The notes: generated from the sequence alone by a model not told the origin. 64,000 bases of DNA from Colimorpha sp045640985 (GCA_045640985.1 JAZUFZ010000040.1:11749-75748), one strand, 5' to 3'. Positions 1 to 8,608 are shown, counted from the stretch's first letter. Numbers and translations: made by a program.

Positions 1-1507
1 TGATTGTAGGAATGGTCATATCGGTAGTAACCGTGATTCCGTCAGTAGCATCATAGTCGCTGGTATATTTTTCACCGTCGTTGCAGCCGTATGCACCATT
101 GGCACCGCCGAAAACGCGGTTGGTAACATTACCTTTTGTCAAAGTAACGTATGATTCAGGAACACTACCGCTGATGTTGCAGCCGCCATAGATGGTTTCA
201 ACAGTGGTAGTGGATGAGTTCAAAGTGATCAGCGTGTTTTTGGTGACGTTAGCCATATTGCAACCACCATAGACGGTATTCACTTTAACATCATTGGCAG
301 ATGTCATTTCGATTACCGTACCATAATCCACACTGTTGATCGTTTTGGAACCGGTCATGTTGCCGGCATTACCACCGCCATATACCTCATTGGCATGACC
401 CTTAACCAGCTTGATGGTAGGAACGATAGTCATTTCAGCCACGTTGTTACCGCCGAACATCTGACCCACGGTGACAGTGTCGAGACTGGTTGTGTTGCTG
501 CCATTCAGTACGATGGTTGCCGAAGTGGAGACGGAAACCCCATTACCACCGGCAAAAGCCTGAGCGATGCGGCCGCCCGTGGTTACGATATCCACGTATG
601 AATTGGCCTGGATAGGCTTTTCATTATTAGCCTTGGTCAATAAACAGTCATAAGGGAAGTCTTCATTGTCAGTATATGCCGTAGTGTAATCATAATCACC
701 GTTACCACCACCGAACACCTGGCCGATAATCGGAGTTCCCTGAATCTTGACATAGCAAGTACCGGCAGCCACCTCATCGCCATTGGAAGCCGGAATAGTC
801 CCTGCGCCGCCACCTGAGATGGTACCCATCTTATCATTACCACCATATACGCCGCCATCGATTTTCAGCGAGTAGTCGCCATTCACGGTAAGACTGGTCT
901 TACCAAAAATGGAAGCCATGTTACCGCCAGCGAACACATTGCCGTGGATATGGCCCTTCGTTACAGAAAGAGAGGCCTCGCCACGATCTGCAGTCACATC
1001 CCAAGAGACAGTAGCGCCCGATTTCTTTCCCACGTATGCCAGATTACCACCAGCATAGACACTGCCAAGGATCTCACCACCAGTGATGGAAACCGAGGTC
1101 TTATTTACTGTAGGGATAGTCAAAGGATTACCGCTATTGAATGTGGTCACGTTGGTGTCAGGAGTTACACCATCACTCAGAAGGCCGAAATCTTCACCAT
1201 CATACAAGTAAGTCACGTCACTATTGCAAGCATAGAAACCGTTACCACCGCCAAACACATTCTTTTTGATCAAGCCACCCTTGACAGTCACATCAGTACC
1301 TCCATCAACATTGCCCGAGATATCGTTGGCGCCATAAACGGACTCCACGGCATCACAGTCATTTACAACAACTGTAGCCTTACCATCGACGTTGGCCATA
1401 CGGCCGCCGCCGAAGACATTGCCACCGATGGTCTGCGCCTGCACACCAGCACATCCTGCGGCAAGCAACACGAGTAACACAAAATGTTTTCCAAAAGATT
1501 TTCTCAT
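1..1507 (-). CDS. Secreted Gly-Gly-Asn repeat surface protein, 5'-part only (runs off window at base 1)
   Basis: The frame is open from the start codon to base 1 (about 502 codons, no stop), so only the N-terminal part is seen. The start at 1507 gives a clean signal peptide (MRKSFGKHF, a hydrophobic stretch, then GVQAQ). In-frame ATGs at 1522 and 1528 are alternatives. After the signal the protein is built of irregular repeats, each ending in a short glycine-rich turn such as VFGGGNG, VYGGGN, VYGGCN or VFAGGN. I count 13 such turns, separated by 20-50 residues rich in Val, Thr, Ser and Asp, which suggests a beta-solenoid or adhesin-like exported protein. No catalytic motif is seen. It has its own promoter at 1723-1754 and lies beyond the terminator of the polysaccharide operon, so it is a separate unit. 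Secretion and repeats are sure; adhesin function is inference. Confidence 0.85.
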   Translation of the reverse strand, partial: MRKSFGKHFVLLVLLAAGCAGVQAQTIGGNVFGGGRMANVDGKATVVVNDCDAVESVYGANDISGNVDGGTDVTVKGGLIKKNVFGGGNGFYACNSDVTYLYDGEDFGLLSDGVTPDTNVTTFNSGNPLTIPTVNKTSVSITGGEILGSVYAGGNLAYVGKKSGATVSWDVTADRGEASLSVTKGHIHGNVFAGGNMASIFGKTSLTVNGDYSLKIDGGVYGGNDKMGTISGGGAGTIPASNGDEVAAGTCYVKIQGTPIIGQVFGGGNGDYDYTTAYTDNEDFPYDCLLTKANNEKPIQANSYVDIVTTGGRIAQAFAGGNGVSVSTSATIVLNGSNTTSLDTVTVGQMFGGNNVAEMTIVPTIKLVKGHANEVYGGGNAGNMTGSKTINSVDYGTVIEMTSANDVKVNTVYGGCNMANVTKNTLITLNSSTTTVETIYGGCNISGSVPESYVTLTKGNVTNRVFGGANGAYGCNDGEKYTSDYDATDGITVTTDMTIPTI

Positions 1508-1722
1508 ATTAACGTTAAGCATTTTCATCTTTGCTTTATTTTTTTCTATATATTGACGTTTTTTTTCTTTTTTCGACATACCTTTTCTGTATTTTCAAAG
1601 GGCATTTCTGCGTTTTTCTGCATTTTCAGGCACAATTTACCCTTTTTAATACATACTATATTTATATCAACACACTGTACGACACCCACTTAGAGGATTG
1701 TGCGTACAATAATGCTAATATG

Positions 1723-1754
1723 CAAAGATACAAAAAATATTTAACCTGTACAAA
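1723..1754 (-). promoter_or_regulatory. Bacteroidota-type promoter for the repeat surface protein
   Basis: On the minus strand TTTG (1754-1751) is followed after 20 bases by TATCTTTG (1730-1723). This matches the known Bacteroidota -33 TTTG and -7 TAnnTTTG boxes with suitable spacing. Transcription would start near 1716, leaving an untranslated leader of roughly 190-210 bases before the start codon. Confidence 0.7.
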
Positions 1755-1802
1755 CTTTAATAGTTATTAACATTATTTTTCGCGAAATTGTTAATTACCC
1801 AT

Positions 1803-1913
1803 ACCCGATACATTCCCATTCCTCACCCGATACATCTCTTTTTCTCACCCGATACATTTCCTTTCCCCACTTTTGACACATCTACTTTCCCAACTCGATA
1901 CATTTCTTTTTCC
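1803..1913. repeat. Five-unit 22-bp tandem array upstream of the surface-protein promoter
   Basis: Units begin at 1803, 1825, 1847, 1869 and 1892. Units 1, 2, 3 and 5 are 22 bp and unit 4 is 23 bp. Each has a conserved head (ACCCGATACAT on the plus strand; degenerate in unit 4, slightly changed in unit 5) and a variable T/C-rich tail. The 22-bp period equals two helical turns, so the ATGTATCGGG heads would face the same side of the DNA. The array starts about 50 bp upstream of the -33 box. It looks like a set of phased protein-binding sites, but that is inference. Confidence 0.75.
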
Positions 1914-2100
1914 TTAAATTTCCACCTTTCCCCCTGCCCTTTTTATCCTATCTTTCCATTCTCTACTTTCCCTACGCCCTCTACTTTCTTTCCACGTTCT
2001 TTTCACTTTCTTTCCTTTCTCTACTCTCTCTACTTTCCCTCCTACCCTTTCCCGTCCCACTGCCCCTTCTGATAGTTCCTCCAATGGTTGAAATTTCTCC
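1914..2100. other. Long polypyrimidine/polypurine tract, non-coding
   Basis: This stretch is nearly all C and T on the plus strand, with purine interruptions every few to about ten bases. No convincing gene is present: the only open minus-strand frame would encode a Lys/Arg/Glu-rich 63-residue peptide that simply reflects the purine bias. Such strand-asymmetric tracts can form triplex (H-DNA) structures or arise by repeat decay. Confidence 0.5.
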
Positions 2101-2124
2101 AACATTTCTCTGTGGTAGGGCCGC

Positions 2125-2172
2125 GGTATCTCCCTTGTATCTCCCTGGTATCTCCCTAATATCTCCCTGGTA
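2125..2172. repeat. 11-bp tandem array, unit GGTATCTCCCT
   Basis: The core ATCTCCCT recurs at 2128, 2139, 2150 and 2161, an exact 11-bp period, with the three linking bases varying. The array is preceded by TTTCTCTGTGG at about 2105. The same anchor and unit recur on the opposite strand near 22196-22234, and related units occur at 39343 and 63866, so this is one member of a dispersed family. Confidence 0.8.
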
Positions 2173-2198
2173 AGGCCGTTGTAAAAACCACAGAAAAG

Positions 2199-2242
2199 GC
2201 TCCCTACTCGCTCCCTACCCGCTCCTTACCCGCTCCTTACCC
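2199..2242. repeat. Second 11-bp tandem array, unit GCTCCYTACCC
   Basis: Four adjacent 11-bp units start at 2199, 2210, 2221 and 2232 and differ at only one or two bases each. The unit differs from the neighbouring ATCTCCCT array but has the same length. The array lies between that array and the terminator at 2276-2308. No gene covers it. Confidence 0.8.
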
Positions 2243-2275
2243 CGGAGATACCCCAGAGAAACCTCAGGGAATAAA

Positions 2276-2308
2276 AAAGGCGGAGTCTTTTGTTTTGACT
2301 CCGCCTTT
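2276..2308 (-). terminator. Rho-independent terminator of the wza-wzc-ompA-like operon
   Basis: A perfect 12-bp stem (AAAGGCGGAGTC, 2276-2287, paired with GACTCCGCCTTT, 2297-2308) encloses a 9-base loop. On the minus strand it is followed by a T run, and it starts 19 bases after the stop codon of the OmpA-like gene. A-rich flanks on both sides could let it work in either direction. Confidence 0.9.
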
Positions 2309-2327
2309 ACTCCAAAGGAAACAGTAT

Positions 2328-5300
2328 TTATTTCTTTTTAGTTTCTGTCGGTTTGGAAGTCCACTTTTCGATGATGCGGGTAATCTCGGAGTTGGAGAGT
2401 ACGATGAGACAGGTACGGTTGTGTTCCTGAACAGAGTACTCAGTGATACCGCCGAGAGGATACATCTCAAGCTGGTCAGGGCTGATGCCATAGCTGCGGG
2501 TGAGGACATCATAAACAGCCTGGCAACGTTTCTGGCTCAACCACTGGTTGTGTGGCACACTACCAGTCTGGGCATCAGCAGCACCAATGAGGTAGTACTT
2601 CACATTCTTAGGACCGCGTTTCACCTTGAGAGCGAAGTCGTGGAGGATAGCGCGAGAACTATAATCGAGGTCGTATTTGTCGAGCTGATAGAATACGCGG
2701 GCCATCGGGAGACCGAGACGGTCGATCGCATCAGCAAGATCAGACATCGGGTCAGCCATTTCTTCCTTGAGGACACCCTGGAGAGAATCGATCTGAGAAG
2801 TGATCTCTCTCATCTGGCTACGACGACCGGCAATAGATTCAGCCAGACGTGCAGCTTCGAGAGGCGTTACACCAGAACCTGGACGGATACCCAGTTTACG
2901 GTTATCCTGGTCAGCTTCGCCATGGAGCTTGGAAGCATCCTGACGATCCTCATTCACCTTATTGCGAAGGGCATCACGCTGAGCGTCGAGTTCTGCAATC
3001 TGGGCAGCCAGAGCAGGATCATCGCCCTTCTTTTCGAGTTTCTTGTTGAGGTCTGCAAGTTTCTTTTCGAGATTTGCAAGGTCTTTGCTATCCTGAGCGA
3101 GCTGGTTGTTGAGAACCACCATCTGGGTTTCGCGTTCTTTCTGACGATCCACAAGGGCAGCAGCCTCTTCTGGAGTGAGACCGTCATAGTAGCCGAACTG
3201 GACGCCCTGGTTGCGACGTGCGATAGATTCAGCAATGCGGGCAGCTTCGAGAGGAGTTACACCTTCACCCGGGATGATGCCCTGGTCGCGGTTGTCCTTG
3301 TCAGCCTCGGCATAGAGATCATCAGCAGTCTTCTTGCTCTTGGCAGCCTTTTTGGCGAGAGCGGCACGCTGGGCTTTGAGAGCGGCAATCTGATCCTTGA
3401 GATCGGCATTATCGTTACCAGCCTTTGCGAGCTGATTATTCAGAGCCTCAATCTGGCCGTCGAGATCGGCTAAAGCCTTTGCATCGGCAGCAGCAGTAAC
3501 ATAGAGCGTATCTATCTGGGCCTCGCGTTCCTTCTGACGTTCCAAGAGAGCGAGTGCCTGCTCAGGAGTGAGACCGTCATAATAACCGTCCACAGCTCCC
3601 TTGTTGCGACGGGCAATAGATTCAGCGATACGGGCAGCTTCAAGAGGAGTTACACCTTCACCTGGGATGATGCCCTGGTCGCGGTTGTCCTTATCGGCTT
3701 CAGCATAGAGGTCATCAGCAGCCTTCTGGCTCTTGGCAGCCTTTTCGGCGAGAGCGGCACGCTGGGCCTTGAGAGCGGCAATCTGATTCTTGAGATCGGC
3801 ATTATCCTTACCACCCTTGGCAAGCTGGTCGTTCAAAGCCTCGATCTGATTGTCGAGATCGGCTAAAGCCTTAGCATCGGCTGCAGCAGCAACATAGAGC
3901 GTATCTAACTGGGCCTCGCGTTCCTTCTGACGTTCCAGGAGAGCGAGTGCCTGTTCAGGAGTGAGACCGTCATAATAACCGTCCATAGCTTCCTTGTTGC
4001 GACGTGCGATAGATTCAGCAATGCGGGCAGCTTCGAGAGGTGTTACACCATAACCCGGGATGATGCCCTGGTCGCGGTTGTCCTTGTCGGCTTCAGCATA
4101 GAGGTCATCAGCAGCTTTCTGGCTCTTGGCAGCCTTGTCTGCGAGTTCGGCCCGCTGAGCTTCGAGAGCAGCAATCTGGGCACTGTTATCCTTGCCTTCC
4201 TTAACCATCTGCATGGTGAGGTCATCAATCTTCTTGTTGAGGTCATCCAAAGCCTTTGCATCCTGATCAGCTGCGGCATTGAGTTTGTCCATCTGGGCTT
4301 CGCGCTCTTTCTGACGATCCAGAAGTGCGAGCGCCTGTTCAGGAGTAAGTCCGTCATAATATCCATAACGGTCGATAGAGTCAAGGTCGGCGAAGTTGTT
4401 CATCAGGTCACGCAACGAATCGATTTGACTTTCAAGGATCACTATATTTTCATTATTAGCAGGAATAAATACGTGATGAACTTCAGCTTTGATACGACGA
4501 CCGGTCTTGGCATCCACCTTAGTAACGGTCTTGAGGAGGTTGAATTTCACTGCAGCAGTAACTGACGGCATCAAATCAAAAATACCATGGCCATTGTTAT
4601 AAGGAGACCAGTCCCAGGTAGATTCCGAACCCATCAGACTGGCATTGAGGTCAAGTGTGACATGCTCGGTACATCTGTACTCGAATTGCAAACCGCCCAT
4701 GAAGTAGAGTTCAAAATTCCTACGGAAATCGCCCACCTCATAATCTGCCGTGGTGGGGTTCTTCTGAAGACCCATCAGCATGGATCCACCCAAGCCGAGA
4801 GGCATCATGATGTGAAGCTTCTTGGAAAGACCTTTTTCATAACCACTGAACAGGTTGGTCCAATCCAAAGTAACCAAACCGCCCAGAGAGAGTGCATGGG
4901 CATGGAAAGGATAGTAGCCGTTTTCGTTGGGAAGTTCGTTCATCTTGTCAATAAATGGTTGTTTGCCATATTGGGACTGACCTGACACATCGAAAAATTT
5001 CATGTGAAGAGCTACAGCCACATCAGGGATAAGCCATTTACCGACTTCTGCATTGAACTGATAATTAAGTTTGTTATGGCGAGCGGAAGCCTCCAGCTCG
5101 TTGCCGATAAAGGTCTGACCACCGGCTCCAAACATAATGTACCAGTTGTCGAAGGGGGATGCAATAATATATTGCAATGTATCTCGGTCGGCACCGAGAT
5201 AGAATCCACCATGCTCACGATTGCGATTTTCATCCTCTTGGGCCCATAGGGTGGAAGTCGCAAAGAAAGACAAGAGCAGTACTAAGAATAGTTTTTTCAT
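2328..5300 (-). CDS. OmpA-family outer-membrane protein with N-terminal barrel and four long coiled-coil repeats
   Basis: 990 residues. A signal peptide (residues 1-21, cut after LWAQ) leads to a beta-strand-rich, barrel-like region (about 22-260). Then come four copies of a roughly 130-residue repeat (about 315-840), each opening with YYDGLTPEQALALLERQKERE and closing with GVTPLEAARIAESIA. The repeats are Ala/Lys/Glu/Gln-rich and strongly predictive of coiled coil. The C-terminus (about 860-980) is an OmpA-like peptidoglycan-binding domain with the typical NQWLSQKRCQAVYDVL segment. It is the last gene before a strong terminator, 26 bases after wzc, so it is probably co-expressed with the polysaccharide exporter. 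It may tie the outer membrane, cell wall and export machine together; that role is inferred. Confidence 0.88.
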   Translation of the reverse strand: MKKLFLVLLLSFFATSTLWAQEDENRNREHGGFYLGADRDTLQYIIASPFDNWYIMFGAGGQTFIGNELEASARHNKLNYQFNAEVGKWLIPDVAVALHMKFFDVSGQSQYGKQPFIDKMNELPNENGYYPFHAHALSLGGLVTLDWTNLFSGYEKGLSKKLHIMMPLGLGGSMLMGLQKNPTTADYEVGDFRRNFELYFMGGLQFEYRCTEHVTLDLNASLMGSESTWDWSPYNNGHGIFDLMPSVTAAVKFNLLKTVTKVDAKTGRRIKAEVHHVFIPANNENIVILESQIDSLRDLMNNFADLDSIDRYGYYDGLTPEQALALLDRQKEREAQMDKLNAAADQDAKALDDLNKKIDDLTMQMVKEGKDNSAQIAALEAQRAELADKAAKSQKAADDLYAEADKDNRDQGIIPGYGVTPLEAARIAESIARRNKEAMDGYYDGLTPEQALALLERQKEREAQLDTLYVAAAADAKALADLDNQIEALNDQLAKGGKDNADLKNQIAALKAQRAALAEKAAKSQKAADDLYAEADKDNRDQGIIPGEGVTPLEAARIAESIARRNKGAVDGYYDGLTPEQALALLERQKEREAQIDTLYVTAAADAKALADLDGQIEALNNQLAKAGNDNADLKDQIAALKAQRAALAKKAAKSKKTADDLYAEADKDNRDQGIIPGEGVTPLEAARIAESIARRNQGVQFGYYDGLTPEEAAALVDRQKERETQMVVLNNQLAQDSKDLANLEKKLADLNKKLEKKGDDPALAAQIAELDAQRDALRNKVNEDRQDASKLHGEADQDNRKLGIRPGSGVTPLEAARLAESIAGRRSQMREITSQIDSLQGVLKEEMADPMSDLADAIDRLGLPMARVFYQLDKYDLDYSSRAILHDFALKVKRGPKNVKYYLIGAADAQTGSVPHNQWLSQKRCQAVYDVLTRSYGISPDQLEMYPLGGITEYSVQEHNRTCLIVLSNSEITRIIEKWTSKPTETKKK
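3170..4360 (-). repeat. Four in-frame repeats of about 384-394 bp inside the OmpA-like gene
   Basis: The start of each repeat (the codons for YYDGLTPE) falls near 4350, 3970, 3580 and 3185. Copies 2 and 3 are nearly identical over long stretches at the DNA level, while copies 1 and 4 have diverged. This pattern suggests recent duplication, and the copy number could change by recombination between units. Confidence 0.8.
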
Positions 5301-5326
5301 TTAGTTTGAATAATTATAATTATACA

Positions 5327-7846
5327 TTAATTTTTATTATCTTGGGTAAGTTCAAGTTCATCTGGCTCCTCATCCTCTTTATTTTTCTCATCTTCGCCAT
5401 AACCATATCCGTATCCGTAACCATAGCCATATCCATATCCGTATCCGTAACCATAGCCATATCCATATCCGTAGCCATAACCGTATCCATAGCCATAACC
5501 CTTACGGCGTTCATACTTAGGAATTTCCTTATAATATACAGCATTGAGGACGAGAGAAAGATGCGGAAATACGTTATCGTGATACAACGATTCCACATCA
5601 GGGAGCATTCGTTTGTCAAATACATTGGCACGGATGACAAATATCGTGTTATCCACAAGATGCTTGATGACATCGGTATCCACAACCATGCCGGCAGGTG
5701 CAGAGTCAAGGATTATATAATCATAATCCTGGCGAAGCGCATTAATCAAGGTATCGATGCGTCCATTACCCAGCAATTCTGCAGGGTTGGGAGGAATGGA
5801 ACCTGAAAAGATGGCATCAACACCTGGTGAGAGTATATCCTTCTGAACTAAATCCTTATAGTCCGTCACCTTGCCAGAAAGATAATTTGAAAGACCTGGA
5901 CGACGACGGCTATAGAAGGATCGAGTAAGAGAGCCTTTACGTAAGTCTAAGTCGATGATAACAACACGTTTACCAGCAATACCAAGACTGGCGGCCAGAT
6001 TTGAAGAGATAAATGTTTTTCCGGAACCTGGCTGGAATGAAGTAACCATCATCACGCGACTTTCTTGGGTTTCATTGGATTCTGCATGACCCATAAATTC
6101 CACCTGGGTACGCAACATACGGAATGACTCAGAAATACTATCCTGCTTCTTATCCACCACAACAATACTTCTTTCATCCCCTTTACGCTTGGCAGGAATC
6201 TCACATAAGAACGGAACTGTAATCTGGTCAGAAATTTCGCGATAGAACTTCACACGAGTATCCAGAACTCGTTTGAGTACAAAATAAAGTATCGGAATGG
6301 ACAAACCTAAAAGTAAGAATGTCATGACAGTTTTCGGTCCATTGGGAGCCACCGGAACACGATTGATACGGGCCTCATCTACGATTTTTGCATTTCCCTC
6401 AATTGTGGGTTTGCTGATCATAAGTTCCTCACGACGGGAAAGAAGATTGATATAGATGCTTTCCTTTACTTTCTGACGACGCTCGACATTATCAATATAA
6501 ATCTGGTTGGTCGGTACACGGCGAATATCCGCAGAAGCCTGGTCAGCAATACGTTTAGCCTCCTGCATACGGGATTCCAACAAAGAGATATATACGTCCA
6601 ACAAGGTATTCAAATTAGTACGCAGGTTATTCTGGTCCTGTAGAATACCTTTGACTACAGGGTTCTGGGCTGTAGCGTCATATTTGGACAACTTGAGGAC
6701 GTTATCATTATACTGCGAAACAACATTCATAATCTGATTATCTTCCACAACTATTCCTGGAGGAATCAAACTGTAGTTGTCATTATTCTTATTGAACTGA
6801 GCAAGGTATTTGGCAGTAGAATACTGCTGACGCACCTTTTCCAGAGCTTCCGAACTCTGGATGCTGTTATTGATATAGGTTTGACCATAAAGATTCAAAT
6901 CCACAAGACGGTTTTCCTGTTTGAAGTTGGCCAAAGCAGTTTCCTGAGTACCGAGTTCCACATTCAGAGCCTCGACACGCTCGTTGATATAGGCGTATGT
7001 CTCATTGATTATACGCTTCTTGTCATTGATAGCATCATCGTTATAGACCTTAATGACTTCATTGATAACATCAGCAGCACGAACCGGGGAGACATCATTC
7101 AAATAGATATTTACAACTGCATTACGGGTATCGTCACGCGCCACACTCAAACTACCACGATAACGTTCAGCCACATCGGTTAAAGCCTGATGAGAAACAC
7201 TGATTGGGACATTGAAGTATTCCGGCAAATAGAACCACGTGGAATGTACTGCAATTGTACCTAATGGCGTGGAGACCGTATCGCCCAAATTCATTTTGAT
7301 AGTCGTAAATCCATTACCGCTGACAGCCACTTTCTTGTCATTCAATGGAGTTACCGTATAACCCACATACTTTTCTTCATCACAATCAATAAAATCGACA
7401 ATAATCGGTGATTCTGTGTAAAGATCCTTATCACGATGCATGAACTTGGTCTTCACAACATAACTTACATTCAGTTTCAAATTGCGGGCGGCATCCAACA
7501 TCGTGGTCTTGGATGTAAGAATCATTATCTCGTTATTGACAGAACTATTGTAGAGACGCTCTCCTGCGAAAGCACTCTTTACAGCAGCCTCACGGGTAGC
7601 AAAATCTGCATTACTGATTCCACTACTGCTTCGTATCATGATTTTCGCGCTGCTGGCATAAGTAGGGACCTCACGTTTCACTTTCATAATACCCACAACA
7701 GCTCCCAATGCGGCAAAAAGCAACAACCAATGAAGATTGCGCAACAACAAGAAAAGAGCATCCTTGATATGGAAACTCGGCCCGCGCTTATTGTCTAAGA
7801 ACGAAGAATTATTGTCAATATTTATATTTGTGGATTCTTGTGCCAT
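5327..7846 (-). CDS. wzc: Wzc-type polysaccharide co-polymerase with tyrosine-kinase domain and Gly-Tyr tail
   Basis: 839 residues of the fused chain-length-determinant plus BY-kinase type. Membrane helix 1 lies at about 38-56, followed by a long periplasmic coiled-coil region (about 70-500), then helix 2 and a cytoplasmic kinase. Kinase motifs are Walker A GSGKT (about 607-611), Walker A' VVIIDLDLRKG (about 628-638) and Walker B YIILDSAP (about 713-720). The tail is unusual: 17 consecutive Gly-Tyr dipeptides, then an acidic end. Related kinases autophosphorylate a C-terminal tyrosine cluster to control chain length and export, so the tail is the likely autophosphorylation site. The gene starts 6 bases after wza ends. 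Confidence 0.95.
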   Translation of the reverse strand: MAQESTNINIDNNSSFLDNKRGPSFHIKDALFLLLRNLHWLLLFAALGAVVGIMKVKREVPTYASSAKIMIRSSSGISNADFATREAAVKSAFAGERLYNSSVNNEIMILTSKTTMLDAARNLKLNVSYVVKTKFMHRDKDLYTESPIIVDFIDCDEEKYVGYTVTPLNDKKVAVSGNGFTTIKMNLGDTVSTPLGTIAVHSTWFYLPEYFNVPISVSHQALTDVAERYRGSLSVARDDTRNAVVNIYLNDVSPVRAADVINEVIKVYNDDAINDKKRIINETYAYINERVEALNVELGTQETALANFKQENRLVDLNLYGQTYINNSIQSSEALEKVRQQYSTAKYLAQFNKNNDNYSLIPPGIVVEDNQIMNVVSQYNDNVLKLSKYDATAQNPVVKGILQDQNNLRTNLNTLLDVYISLLESRMQEAKRIADQASADIRRVPTNQIYIDNVERRQKVKESIYINLLSRREELMISKPTIEGNAKIVDEARINRVPVAPNGPKTVMTFLLLGLSIPILYFVLKRVLDTRVKFYREISDQITVPFLCEIPAKRKGDERSIVVVDKKQDSISESFRMLRTQVEFMGHAESNETQESRVMMVTSFQPGSGKTFISSNLAASLGIAGKRVVIIDLDLRKGSLTRSFYSRRRPGLSNYLSGKVTDYKDLVQKDILSPGVDAIFSGSIPPNPAELLGNGRIDTLINALRQDYDYIILDSAPAGMVVDTDVIKHLVDNTIFVIRANVFDKRMLPDVESLYHDNVFPHLSLVLNAVYYKEIPKYERRKGYGYGYGYGYGYGYGYGYGYGYGYGYGYGYGYGYGEDEKNKEDEEPDELELTQDNKN
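5396..5500 (-). repeat. Hexanucleotide repeat encoding (Gly-Tyr)17-Gly, with a 30-bp higher-order period
   Basis: The tract is 105 bases (35 codons) of GGN-TAY. Codon choices also repeat in blocks of five dipeptides: the pattern of third bases recurs every 30 bp for at least two full blocks. This makes it prone to slippage or recombination, which would change the number of tyrosines in six-base steps without breaking the frame. Confidence 0.9.
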
Positions 7847-7852
7847 AATATT

Positions 7853-8608
7853 TTACTTTTTCACTGCAAAATAAGTAAGGAAAGAAACGAGGATACCGGT
7901 AAGCGATGAAATTGTAGAAACCCATCCTAACCAATAACTTGTTTCAGAACGCATAGTCCCGAGATTATTTGATTGGGTGATGATAAAGTCATTCTGCTGA
8001 AGCATAAAGAACGGGTCCTCAAACACTTTAGAAGAACGTGGATCCAAATATCGGGTAACCATCTTACCATTTACTTCACGCATCACGGCAATTTTCTCAC
8101 GACTGGTGTAAACACTCAAATCCCCCGAAAGTGCCAAAGCTTCAAGAAATGTACAACGCTCATTATTAATGGAAATAGCTCTGCCTCCATCTGCGCCTAA
8201 GAAAAATATCTTAAAAACATGGAAACGCACCATTACGTAGGGATCTGTGATGTAATTGTCAGTTTGAAGACGGGTTGCAATAGCCTCCTGCAATTGCAGA
8301 CGGGTCATTCCCGCCACATGAATATTCCCCAGAACAGGGAATTGGATATCACCATTTACATCAACCAGATAGGCACTTGCACCCAAGTTAAATGGCTCAG
8401 CCAATTCTTTGTGAAAGCTTGATACTATGATATCTAACTCATCATACGGGCTGATTGTAGCCTCAAAACGATTCTCAAGTTCAATCTGAGTATTATGCTC
8501 CATATCCTGAAGATAATTAACTCGTTTTGAGTTAATGCAAGAACTCATCAGGAATGCTACCAAAGCCAAACCTAACAATACTTTTGTACGGCAGTTAAAT
8601 AGATACAT
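7853..8608 (-). CDS. wza: Wza-type polysaccharide export lipoprotein
   Basis: 251 residues from the ATG at 8608; an upstream in-frame GTG at 8635 is less likely. A lipoprotein signal ends at LMSSC. The body carries the polysaccharide-export (poly_export/SLBB) fold, with the typical YDELDIIVSSFHKEL opening and the DPYVMVRFHVFKIFFLG segment. A hydrophobic C-terminal helix (about the last 25 residues) would form the outer-membrane pore ring, as known for Wza. It is shorter than E. coli Wza (379 residues), as is usual in Bacteroidota. It is followed directly by wzc and the OmpA-like gene. Confidence 0.93.
   Translation of the reverse strand: MYLFNCRTKVLLGLALVAFLMSSCINSKRVNYLQDMEHNTQIELENRFEATISPYDELDIIVSSFHKELAEPFNLGASAYLVDVNGDIQFPVLGNIHVAGMTRLQLQEAIATRLQTDNYITDPYVMVRFHVFKIFFLGADGGRAISINNERCTFLEALALSGDLSVYTSREKIAVMREVNGKMVTRYLDPRSSKVFEDPFFMLQQNDFIITQSNNLGTMRSETSYWLGWVSTISSLTGILVSFLTYFAVKK

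Noticed and set aside
944..1477. Open frame of 177 codons on the plus strand
   Set aside because: It is antisense to the signal-peptide-bearing repeat protein, whose frame is uninterrupted and has a promoter. The plus frame has no family features.
1914..2105. Minus-strand frame of 63 codons
   Set aside because: Composition only mirrors the purine-rich strand; no start signal or similarity.
1803..2242. CRISPR array
   Set aside because: Units are 11 and 22 bp, without 25-40 bp repeats separated by unique spacers, and no cas genes are nearby.
2295..3473. Open frame of 392 codons on the plus strand
   Set aside because: It is the shadow of the coiled-coil repeats of the OmpA-like gene; repeat codon bias keeps the opposite strand open.
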